Shown here: positions 1 to 5,116 of the stretch, piece by piece | How the letters are laid out: the number at the start of each line of letters is the position of its first letter | Numbering within the stretch: position 1 is the first letter of the stretch | Source: Fidelibacterota bacterium UBA7303 | Lineage (GTDB): Bacteria; Fidelibacterota; Marinisomatia; Marinisomatales; UBA1611 | NCBI GenBank assembly: GCA_002471805.1 | Contig: DKQR01000065.1 | Location: forward strand, 1 to 6,087 | Length of the DNA stretch: 6,087 nt | Direction: 5' to 3' | The notes under the pieces: model-generated | What the model was told of the DNA's origin: nothing | The model's database searches: none | What the model saw: the letters and a program-made list of their open reading frames with translations, nothing else | Translations under genes and position numbers: made by a program

Positions 1-800
1 CCATAAAACATAGCAAGCATATCTGAAACCATTGAAACATCCCAGCTTGATATATCACTATTAAAAGTGGTATGATTAAACATCTGATACATATTTGTTA
101 CATTAGAAACATCCCAGTTTGAAATATCCTGATTGAAACTATATGCACCACCTAACATGCCACCCATATTTGATACACTGGAAACATCCCAGCTTGATAG
201 AACTTGATTGAAATTAGACGCATCCCTAAACATGTTGTTCATATCAGTTACACTGGACACATCCCAATTTGATATATCTCCATTAAAATCGTCATTTGAT
301 ATAAACATTTGACTCATGTTCGTTACATTCGATACATCCCATCCTGATATATTCTGATTAAAATTAGAATACCCAAACAACTTAACCATGTTAGTCACAT
401 TAGATACATTCCAATTGGATATATCTCCATTAAAAGCATTACTATAGGCAAACATTTCATACATAGACTCTACATTCGATACATCCCAACTTGATAAATC
501 CTGATTAAATGCGCCAGTATTTCTAAACATATAACCCATTTCAGTTACGCTGGATACATCCCAATTTGATATGTCCTGATTAAAATTTCCTGCTTCGTGA
601 AACATTGCAAACATATCCGTTACACTTGATACAACCCAGCTGGATATATCTTGATTAAAATTAGAGCCATTCCAACCACCGAACATGTTTCTCATATTCG
701 TTACATTCGATACATCCCAATCACCAATATCATCATTAAATGTTGTTTTATCTTCAAATAAGCCAGACATATCTGTAACAACAGATACATCCCAAGTATT
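1..800 (-). repeat. BspA/DUF285-type tandem repeats, about 75-base period
   Basis: Eleven W[DNV]VS units are visible, with tryptophan spacings of 25, 27, 25, 25, 25, 24, 25, 25, 25 and 24 residues. The array runs off the left edge, so the true copy number is larger or unknown. Codon choice differs between copies, so this is an old protein repeat maintained by selection rather than a recent DNA duplication. The 27-residue unit (residues 365-391) has a GGWNGSN insertion, and the third unit has WVVS in place of WDVS. Confidence 0.9.
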
Positions 801-1811
801 AATCTCACCATAGGTAGAAAGGGCTGCGGCGTTATCATCCACCCACATATCCACTGCGGTTTGCAGTTCTGCTTTAGTTTGAGGTTGGAATGTAACAGCA
901 GTACAAGTAGCTTCAGTATAACCTGCATAGGCACAGCATGATTCATCGAAGGCTACACCTGAATCTAAATACAGACCACTACCATTTTCTAATCTATCAT
1001 TAAAATAGTCTGGGTCTGTGGTTTCAATACATGATAAAGAATTACCTGTTGCTTGCAAGTCAATTAGCACAGTAGTAACACCATTTCTCATGTTTAAAGA
1101 TGTTAGGCCATTATTGGATACTCTTAAATGTTTTACATTAGGTAACATGCTTACATCTAAATGATCCAATTGATTGCCATAGGCACGCATGTGATAAACG
1201 TTTGAGCTACCAAAAATCAAACTGGTTAGATTATTATATTCGGCAAACATCTGTGATAAGCTATGTTGATTGCTCAAATCCAAGCTAGTTAGATTATTAT
1301 TGTTAACGAATAGCTCCCCAATTCCTGGATTGTTTGATAAATCTAGCTCCGTTAGATTATTATTCTGAAGACCAAGAAATCCTAAATTTGGGACCCCTGA
1401 TAAATCTATGCTTTCAAGATCATTGTGTGCTCCAGCTAAAAATGTCAGTGATGGATTGTTTGATAAATCTAAAGTTGTAAGATTACTAAACCCAAATTCT
1501 AAACTAGTCAGTGCAGGATTGCCACTTAAATCTAAAGTTGTAAGATTATTAGAGAAAAAATTAATACTCGTTACGGAAGTAAAATCCTCAAGGCCTGTAG
1601 CATCACTAATGCCTCTATTCTGTAGATTTAGAGAAGTAACATCGTCAATATTATCAGTGAGCACATAATCATCTAAAACATCATCATAGCCCAAATCAAT
1701 AAGACCCTGCTCAAAATTATCATCCGGAACATAAGTATAGTTATCAGCAGACGTATTTGCTGGGAGCAGTAAAAACAATCCGGTAATAAATGGCAATATT
1801 TTTTTATGCAT
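1..1811 (-). CDS. Secreted LRR / BspA-type repeat surface protein, partial (C-terminus beyond left edge)
   Basis: The frame is open from an ATG at 1811 to the window edge: 603 codons with no stop, so the C-terminus is missing. Residues 1-22 look like a Sec signal peptide (MHKK, hydrophobic stretch, cleavage near NTSA/DN). Residues 25-80 form an N-terminal cap (YVPDDNFEQGLIDLGYDDVL), a type common before LRRs in secreted proteins of marine bacteria. About eight LRRs with a strict 21-residue period follow (LDLS-like cores at 93, 114, 135, 156, 177, 198, 218, 239). A linker with Cys261, 292, 293 and 303 leads to eleven BspA/DUF285-type units (consensus FNQDISNWDVSNVTNMxxMF) with W at 340, 365, 392, 417, 442, 467, 491, 516, 541, 566 and 590. 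Family knowledge suggests a surface or adhesion role; the ligand is unknown. A C-terminal sorting domain may lie outside the window. An in-frame ATG four codons upstream (1823) is less likely, because the GAGGA site is correctly spaced for 1811. Confidence 0.93.
   Translation of the reverse strand, partial: MHKKILPFITGLFLLLPANTSADNYTYVPDDNFEQGLIDLGYDDVLDDYVLTDNIDDVTSLNLQNRGISDATGLEDFTSVTSINFFSNNLTTLDLSGNPALTSLEFGFSNLTTLDLSNNPSLTFLAGAHNDLESIDLSGVPNLGFLGLQNNNLTELDLSNNPGIGELFVNNNNLTSLDLSNQHSLSQMFAEYNNLTSLIFGSSNVYHMRAYGNQLDHLDVSMLPNVKHLRVSNNGLTSLNMRNGVTTVLIDLQATGNSLSCIETTDPDYFNDRLENGSGLYLDSGVAFDESCCAYAGYTEATCTAVTFQPQTKAELQTAVDMWVDDNAAALSTYGEINTWDVSVVTDMSGLFEDKTTFNDDIGDWDVSNVTNMRNMFGGWNGSNFNQDISSWVVSSVTDMFAMFHEAGNFNQDISNWDVSSVTEMGYMFRNTGAFNQDLSSWDVSNVESMYEMFAYSNAFNGDISNWNVSNVTNMVKLFGYSNFNQNISGWDVSNVTNMSQMFISNDDFNGDISNWDVSSVTDMNNMFRDASNFNQVLSSWDVSSVSNMGGMLGGAYSFNQDISNWDVSNVTNMYQMFNHTTFNSDISSWDVSMVSDMLAMFY
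1077..1562 (-). repeat. Leucine-rich repeat block, 63-base period
   Basis: This stretch encodes roughly residues 84-245 of the surface protein. The pattern NNLTxLDLSxNPxLxxL recurs every 21 residues (63 bases) about eight times. The first five or six copies are regular. The last two or three, around residues 200-240, drift and lose the LDLS core (LIFG, LDVS, LNMR). The 21-residue period is short for an LRR and points to a tight solenoid. It is a protein-coding repeat. Confidence 0.85.
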
Positions 1812-1816
1812 TTCAG

Positions 1817-1821
1817 TCCTC
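1817..1821 (-). promoter_or_regulatory. Ribosome binding site of the LRR/BspA gene
   Basis: GAGGA on the minus strand lies 5 bases before the ATG at 1811. It favours that codon over the in-frame ATG at 1823, whose own codon abuts this site and which has no purine-rich site upstream. Confidence 0.7.
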
Positions 1822-1867
1822 ATGACATATATAATAGCAATAACTATGCCAAAAGAAAACCCAGGGG

Positions 1868-1896
1868 ATTATAAGAGAGAAAGTCTTGTTTCAGCT
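1868..1896 (-). promoter_or_regulatory. Candidate promoter of the LRR/BspA gene
   Basis: A perfect TATAAT occurs on the minus strand at 1873-1868, about 56 bases before the ATG. The hexamer 17 bases upstream (1896-1891, AGCTGA) is a poor -35 match. The weak -35 beside a perfect -10, with a palindrome just upstream (1905-1919), would fit an activated or regulated promoter. This is inference from sequence alone. Confidence 0.4.
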
Positions 1897-1904
1897 AAGA
1901 GAGC

Positions 1905-1919
1905 GTAACAGAACGTTAC
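1905..1919. promoter_or_regulatory. Palindromic candidate operator GTAAC-N5-GTTAC
   Basis: This is a perfect 5-base inverted repeat with a 5-base spacer, so half-site centres are 10 bases apart, about one helical turn, as expected for a dimeric regulator. Its centre falls about 50 bases upstream of the transcription start implied by the TATAAT at 1868-1873. GTAAC/GTTAC words recur at 2032, 2059 and 2077 in the same intergenic region. The regulator family cannot be named from this. Confidence 0.35.
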
Positions 1920-2047
1920 AGGAATGATACTAACAAAACTTTAGGCCTTATTCCATTACCAGTAGAAGCAATAACTATACCATATTGGATAATATGATCT
2001 AATTATTTATTCTCTCGATGGTGAAGATTATGTAACTTATATTGAAA

Positions 2048-2092
2048 TGTCTTATAATGTTACAATTTATTCTACTGTAACATAATAAGACA
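2048..2092. repeat. Long inverted repeat, 17-base arms with 11-base loop
   Basis: Arm 2048-2064 (TGTCTTATAATGTTACA) and arm 2076-2092 (TGTAACATAATAAGACA) are reverse complements except for one central mismatch, and the loop is 2065-2075. Neither strand has a T-tract after the hairpin, so it is not an intrinsic terminator. It lies about 240 bases upstream of the LRR/BspA start codon. It could be a large operator, an RNA structure in a long leader, or a remnant of a small mobile element. Confidence 0.7.
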
Positions 2093-2192
2093 ATGGTGTT
2101 ATTGGTAGGAGGAAAGCTGCAGGTTTTACTAAGATTATGTTAGTAATCAGTATTTATTTAGAATTCAAATAATATCCCACAATTCCACAAAC

Positions 2193-2215
2193 AAAAAACC
2201 CCGCTAAAAGCAGGG
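2193..2215 (-). terminator. Intrinsic terminator of the LTxxQ lipoprotein gene
   Basis: On the minus strand CCCTGC, loop TTTTA, GCGGGG forms a 6-bp stem with one G-T wobble and runs straight into six T. It begins about 45 bases after the stop codon. The segment GGGGTTTTTTGTTTGTGG is shared exactly with the terminators at 3928-3949 and 5028-5049. Confidence 0.85.
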
Positions 2216-2259
2216 TATTCTGTCATATAAATAAAATTAATTATAATTTTACTGAAATT

Positions 2260-3198
2260 TTATATTCGTCCCCAACGAATGTGTCTCATTAACCTGAGAG
2301 TAAGAGCCCGATGTATTTCAATAATTTCTTTCTGTATTTCAGTAAAAACCTGTTCGCGCTCATCGATACTATTTTCCATAATAGAAATTATTGCCAGTCG
2401 AAAATCTTCCGCTGAAATTTCACCAGTTCCTTCAACGTACGTATTACGAAGATCATCTAGCTCAGTCTTTACAGTGCTCCCTATTAGCTCTAAAGTGCTA
2501 ATTTGATCAGGTGTCAACTCAAGTGCATTTTGCATAGCTAATTTTATTTCATCTGAGTTCTGCGATAATCGCCCCCATCCTCCTCTTCCTCTTCTCCAAC
2601 TAATATCTCTCTCTCCTCTTTCCAGAGTGATTGTCTCTTCTTGCTCTTTTGTTAAAAGAATCTTCATCTCTGCTCTAAACCATTCCATTACACTCATCAT
2701 CTCAAAACGCATGCTTTCACGTTCTAACTCTTTATTTTGATATTTAGAAATAATATCACTAATTAAAGTCATTTTTGTATCTATTAATTCTTGATAGATG
2801 GATAATTGCTCTTCTGTCATCAAAAGTATAATCCGATCATTCATTCGATTAAAATGCTCCAACCTACCATGATGATGATCATTCTCTTCCGAGATGATTT
2901 GCGCATCTATATTAAAATGTCTAGATAAGAGAGAGTCTTTCTGCTCTTGGGTTAGTGTTTGCTGTAATTTTTTCGCAAGTTCCCATAAAGCAGCTGGGTC
3001 AGGATGAAAGTCTCTACCTCGTTCGAGAGCAGATCTAGCACTATTTCGCTGCTCATAGTCCAAGTCAAGTTCTGCACTTATATCTTGTATTAGATATTCA
3101 AATTCTGGTGGGTTTTGAACATCTCGATCATTAAATAAAGATTCACATCCAGTAATAAATAGAAGAATTCCTAAGGGGAAAAAATATACTGCTTTCAT
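2260..3198 (-). CDS. Spy/CpxP-like LTxxQ-motif lipoprotein
   Basis: The 312-residue product starts with a lipoprotein signal peptide (MKAVYFFPLGILLFITGC), with lipobox ITGC and lipidated Cys18. The rest looks almost entirely helical and charged. LTxxQ-type motifs, the signature of the Spy/CpxP/LTXXQ family, occur at 82-86 (LTQEQ), 127-131 (MTEEQ), 182-186 (LTKEQ) and 228-232 (LTPDQ), with weaker relatives at 46-50 (LDYEQ) and 285-289 (FTEIQ). Spy and CpxP are periplasmic chaperone or stress-sensor proteins with two such motifs in about 140-160 residues, so this looks like an enlarged membrane-anchored relative. A basic Trp/Gly-rich loop (WRRGRGGWGR, 201-210) and an Arg-rich tail (RHIRWGRI) are unusual. 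An ATG two codons upstream (3204) abuts the AAGGA site; the ATG at 3198 has a 6-base spacer and is preferred. Function by family only; client unknown. Confidence 0.85.
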   Translation of the reverse strand: MKAVYFFPLGILLFITGCESLFNDRDVQNPPEFEYLIQDISAELDLDYEQRNSARSALERGRDFHPDPAALWELAKKLQQTLTQEQKDSLLSRHFNIDAQIISEENDHHHGRLEHFNRMNDRIILLMTEEQLSIYQELIDTKMTLISDIISKYQNKELERESMRFEMMSVMEWFRAEMKILLTKEQEETITLERGERDISWRRGRGGWGRLSQNSDEIKLAMQNALELTPDQISTLELIGSTVKTELDDLRNTYVEGTGEISAEDFRLAIISIMENSIDEREQVFTEIQKEIIEIHRALTLRLMRHIRWGRI

Positions 3199-3204
3199 TA
3201 TCAT

Positions 3205-3209
3205 TCCTT
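3205..3209 (-). promoter_or_regulatory. Ribosome binding site that decides the LTxxQ lipoprotein start
   Basis: AAGGA directly touches the ATG at 3204 but lies 6 bases from the ATG at 3198. The second ATG is therefore the likely start and gives a typical lipoprotein N-terminus, MKAV. Confidence 0.65.
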
Positions 3210-3239
3210 TTTTTGCTAATTGTTTTAATAGACTTCAAT

Positions 3240-3269
3240 CTTATATAAAAGTTAAAATATTTTTCTCAA
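3240..3269 (-). promoter_or_regulatory. Candidate promoter of the LTxxQ lipoprotein gene
   Basis: On the minus strand TTGAGA (3269-3264) is followed after 18 bases by TATAAG (3245-3240), or after 16 bases by TATATA (3247-3242). It sits about 40 bases upstream of the start codon and downstream of the previous gene's terminator, consistent with an independent transcription unit. Confidence 0.5.
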
Positions 3270-3358
3270 ATAATCACACATTAGGTTATGAGTCTCACGC
3301 AACTTCTTCTATTTTAAATTGGCTGGAAGACGAATGAGCGTCGTATTATCCCATACAC

Positions 3359-3385
3359 AAAAAACCTCACGAATGTGGGGGTTTT
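3359..3385 (-). terminator. Terminator-like hairpin after the DUF4440-like gene, possibly bidirectional
   Basis: Minus-strand AAAACCCCCAC, loop ATTC, GTGAGGTTTT pairs with one small internal loop and ends in six T, about 18 bases after the stop codon at 3403. On the plus strand the same hairpin pairs with a T-G wobble and is followed by four T. The stretch after the stem (GGTTTTTTGTGTATGGGA) resembles a decayed copy of the terminator sequence shared by the other three sites. Confidence 0.65.
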
Positions 3386-3402
3386 GCAATAGAAAAAATA
3401 TA

Positions 3403-3882
3403 TTATTTTTTTATAGGTAAATCTGAATTCCATATATCTGCTTTCATGAGCCAATTATTTTTTGAGGCTTGCTCCCAAAGTACAATGTACTTACCTGAAT
3501 CATTCATTACAATTTTACCATTATCTTTTACATTCAATGAATATCTTCCTACTTCGGTTACATAATCTTCATTCCCATACATATCCAATGTGGTAAAAAC
3601 TAAATCGGTTGCTCCAGCTGATATTTCATCTGAGATTACTTTTTTAATAGCATCTTTTCCTTTAACAAAATCAATATTTGGAGGCATCACTAAAGCATCA
3701 TCCACATGCAGGTCAGCTACACCAGATGCATCTCCATTATTATAAAATTCCATATACCTTTTATTCTGTTCGTTGATATATGAGCGAGCATTGTCTATAT
3801 CAAAAGTAGTTTTTATTTCACATGATAGAATAAGAAGAGATATAAGGAATATTGAAAAGGTGTTATTGATTATTTTTAACAT
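3403..3882 (-). CDS. SnoaL/DUF4440-like (NTF2-fold) lipoprotein
   Basis: The 159-residue product begins with a lipoprotein signal peptide (MLKIINNTFSIFLISLLILSC, Cys21). The mature part reads like a DUF4440/SnoaL-like NTF2-fold domain: an N-terminal helix, a YNNGDASGVADLHVDDALVMPPN segment (52-74) and KGKDAIKKVI (77-86), then strands ending in a Trp-rich WEQASKNNWLMKADIWN segment. In this family the first segment is the usual helix-turn-'GD...A.ly..DA...pp' signature. Members bind small molecules or act as association domains; no substrate can be inferred. The frame extends upstream to an ATG at 3915, but those eleven codons begin inside the 43-base terminator/leader repeat and would bury the signal peptide, and AAGG lies 7 bases before the ATG at 3882. 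No clear promoter was seen, so it may rely on readthrough of the weak terminator at 3928-3949. Confidence 0.82.
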   Translation of the reverse strand: MLKIINNTFSIFLISLLILSCEIKTTFDIDNARSYINEQNKRYMEFYNNGDASGVADLHVDDALVMPPNIDFVKGKDAIKKVISDEISAGATDLVFTTLDMYGNEDYVTEVGRYSLNVKDNGKIVMNDSGKYIVLWEQASKNNWLMKADIWNSDLPIKK

Positions 3883-3889
3883 ATTTTTT

Positions 3890-3893
3890 CCTT
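3890..3893 (-). promoter_or_regulatory. Ribosome binding site that decides the DUF4440-like start
   Basis: AAGG within an A-rich run lies 7 bases upstream of the ATG at 3882. The alternative ATG at 3915 has only GGGAGG immediately abutting it, with no spacer. Confidence 0.65.
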
Positions 3894-3902
3894 TTTGACA
3901 GC

Positions 3903-3945
3903 CAAATCTACCCATCCTCCCACAAACAAAAAACCCCGGGTGACC
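3903..3945 (-). repeat. 43-base terminator/leader repeat, left copy
   Basis: This copy is identical over 43 bases to 5003-5045. Read on the minus strand it begins within a terminator hairpin, contains the six-T run, then GTTTGTGGGAGGATGGG and TAGATTTG, and ends 20 bases before the start codon of the DUF4440-like gene. Beyond 3945 similarity continues imperfectly for about 10 bases. Confidence 0.97.
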
Positions 3946-3949
3946 AAGG
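3928..3949 (-). terminator. Weak intrinsic terminator of the repeat-lipoprotein gene
   Basis: Minus-strand CCTTGG, loop TCAC, CCGGGG, then six T. Two of the six stem pairs are G-T wobbles, so it should be weaker than its twin at 5028-5049. It lies about 15 bases after the stop codon at 3965, and some readthrough into the DUF4440-like gene is plausible. Confidence 0.75.
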
Positions 3950-3964
3950 CTTGATGGTTAATCA

Positions 3965-4999
3965 TTATTCGCCGTATGGTTCAGTGTTTCCTTCTGAATC
4001 TGCTTTAATTAACCAGACATCGTAAGCACCATTCCCGAAAGAAGATGTATAACCAGTAATGATATATCCACCATCCATGGTTTGCTGAACGCAATTACCC
4101 TCATCATAATAATTCCCACCAAATGTTTTATCCCATTCATCATTTCCTTCTGAATCTGTTTTGATTAACCAGACATCTAAACTACCATTCCCGGAAGAAG
4201 ATATAGATCCTGTAATGATATAACCACCATCAGTGGTCTGCTGAAATGAATTACCTCGATTAGCACTAATTTCACCGGAGATTTGATTCAATATTTCATT
4301 GCCATAAGAATCAGTCTTTATCAACCAAACTTCCAAATTTCCATTCCCGAAAGAAGATGTTCGTCCTGTAATAAAATATCCACCATCGATCGTTTGTTCA
4401 ACAGAAATACCCTCATCATAATCATCTCCACCGAAGGTGTGATTCCATTGTTGATTCCCATCCACATCTGTTTTAATTAACCAGAGGTCAAAATCTCCAT
4501 TCCCGAAAGAAGATGTTCGTCCTGTAATAATATAACCGCCATCAGTGGTTTCCTGAACGGATTGTCCATAATCGTGTTCATTTCCACCAAAGGTCTGATT
4601 CCATGTTTCATTTCCCTTAGAATCTGTCTTTATTAACCACACATCACTTGCCCCATTTCCAAAAGACCGCGTAAAACCTGTAATAATATAACCGCCATCA
4701 GTGGTTTCCATAACAGATTGTCCCTCATCACTACTGGTTCCACCATACGATTGGGTCCATTGCTCATTTCCTTCTAAATCGGTCTTAATCAACCACATAT
4801 CAGAATAGCCACTGCCAAAAGATTGTGTGTAGCCAATAATAATATATCCCCCATCTGCAACCTGTTGGACAAAATTACCTTTATCATGATTACTACCGCC
4901 AAAGGTTTTTACAAATTTGATAGGTTCTTCTTCCTTAGTATCTTCACAACTCCAATAAATCAACCCAATAAAGAATATTACTGATATATACCTAACCAT
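3965..4999 (-). CDS. Lipoprotein of six 52-residue repeats, predicted beta-propeller
   Basis: From the ATG at 4999 the product has 344 residues. [18 protein letters not shown] looks like a lipoprotein signal with Cys18; YWS before the Cys is an unusual lipobox, so lipidation is likely rather than certain. From residue 31 the chain is six tandem units of the form [50 protein letters not shown]. The WLIK tryptophans fall at 69, 121, 173, 225, 277 and 329, exactly 52 apart. Such units are typical of beta-propeller blades. Unit five is the most divergent (ISGE for TFGG, SSSGNG for SSFGNG). The biochemical role is unknown; a surface-exposed binding scaffold is the likeliest guess. The frame runs upstream to a GTG at 5059, but that would translate the terminator hairpin, so I reject it. 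No well-spaced Shine-Dalgarno precedes 4999: GGAGG is 16 bases away. A TTG at 5005 (10 bases from GGAGG) is a minor alternative. Confidence 0.88.
   Translation of the reverse strand: MVRYISVIFFIGLIYWSCEDTKEEEPIKFVKTFGGSNHDKGNFVQQVADGGYIIIGYTQSFGSGYSDMWLIKTDLEGNEQWTQSYGGTSSDEGQSVMETTDGGYIITGFTRSFGNGASDVWLIKTDSKGNETWNQTFGGNEHDYGQSVQETTDGGYIITGRTSSFGNGDFDLWLIKTDVDGNQQWNHTFGGDDYDEGISVEQTIDGGYFITGRTSSFGNGNLEVWLIKTDSYGNEILNQISGEISANRGNSFQQTTDGGYIITGSISSSGNGSLDVWLIKTDSEGNDEWDKTFGGNYYDEGNCVQQTMDGGYIITGYTSSFGNGAYDVWLIKADSEGNTEPYGE
3986..4909 (-). repeat. Six tandem 156-base coding repeats
   Basis: This stretch encodes residues 31-338 of the propeller-like lipoprotein. All six units are exactly 52 codons, with no length variation, and many words are shared at the DNA level (for example CCATTCCCGAAAGAAGATGT on the plus strand at several copies). 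Conservation at DNA level is higher than in the BspA array, which suggests more recent duplication or gene conversion. Confidence 0.92.
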
Positions 5000-5002
5000 A
5001 TT

Positions 5003-5045
5003 CAAATCTACCCATCCTCCCACAAACAAAAAACCCCGGGTGACC
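5003..5045 (-). repeat. 43-base terminator/leader repeat, right copy
   Basis: Exact direct repeat of 3903-3945, displaced by 1100 bases. On the minus strand it ends only 3 bases before the ATG at 4999. It carries an ATG (5015) that opens a 7-codon out-of-frame reading frame (MGRFEYG) overlapping the start of the lipoprotein gene. In the left copy the same ATG is in frame with the following gene. Confidence 0.97.
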
Positions 5046-5049
5046 GGGG
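5028..5049 (-). terminator. Strong intrinsic terminator of the dehydrogenase gene
   Basis: Minus-strand CCCCGG, loop TCAC, CCGGGG is a perfect six-pair G/C stem followed by six T. It is about 65 bases after the dehydrogenase stop codon. Confidence 0.9.
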
Positions 5050-5116
5050 CTGATATCACTTCAATAATACCATCTTCTTTGTTTGTCTGATTTTGATTGG
5101 TAATTCTTATAAATCT

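Larger units (their letters stand above)
1812..2259. other. 448-base intergenic region
   Basis: No convincing gene lies between the LRR/BspA start and the end of the LTxxQ lipoprotein gene. In minus-strand reading order it holds the terminator of the upstream gene (2193-2215), a featureless stretch, the 17-base-arm hairpin (2048-2092), one copy of AGCAATAACTAT (1967-1978), the GTAAC-N5-GTTAC palindrome (1905-1919), the TATAAT promoter candidate, a second AGCAATAACTAT copy (1836-1847) and the ribosome binding site. The two 12-base copies extend to 14 of 15 identical bases, 131 bases apart; their role is unknown. Confidence 0.7.

Noticed and set aside
1..800. Regular repeats of about 75 bases, resembling a CRISPR or satellite array
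   Set aside because: They translate without interruption into BspA-type WDVSNVTNM units; similarity is at protein level and there are no constant repeats with unique spacers.
1408..1668. Plus-strand open frame opposite the LRR block
   Set aside because: Antisense shadow of the repetitive LRR coding sequence. The same applies to plus-strand frames at 2279-2506, 4283-4480, 5327-5533 and 5461-5655, and to the out-of-frame minus-strand frame at 701-946.
1993..2085. Plus-strand 30-codon open frame (contains DGEDYVTYIEM) in the intergenic region
   Set aside because: It has no start codon near its beginning and no ribosome binding site, and its end coincides with the inverted-repeat arms; probably chance.
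3317..3345. Short hairpin GACG-N6-CGTC near 3330-3343 in the leader of the LTxxQ gene
   Set aside because: A four-base stem is expected by chance in a region of this size.
3883..3915. ATG start at 3915 for the DUF4440-like gene
   Set aside because: The codons come from the 43-base repeat, GGGAGG abuts the ATG with no spacer, and a better-spaced AAGG serves the ATG at 3882.
3986..4909. 156-base tandem repeats as a non-coding satellite
   Set aside because: All six units lie in one frame with conserved residues and a single start and stop.
4994..5015. MGRFEYG upstream mini-ORF as a translational coupling or attenuation peptide
   Set aside because: GGAGG touches its ATG with no spacer, and the frame arises simply from the repeat; too weak to list as a gene.
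5000..5059. GTG start at 5059 for the propeller-like lipoprotein
   Set aside because: It would translate the dehydrogenase terminator and place 20 residues before a good signal peptide.
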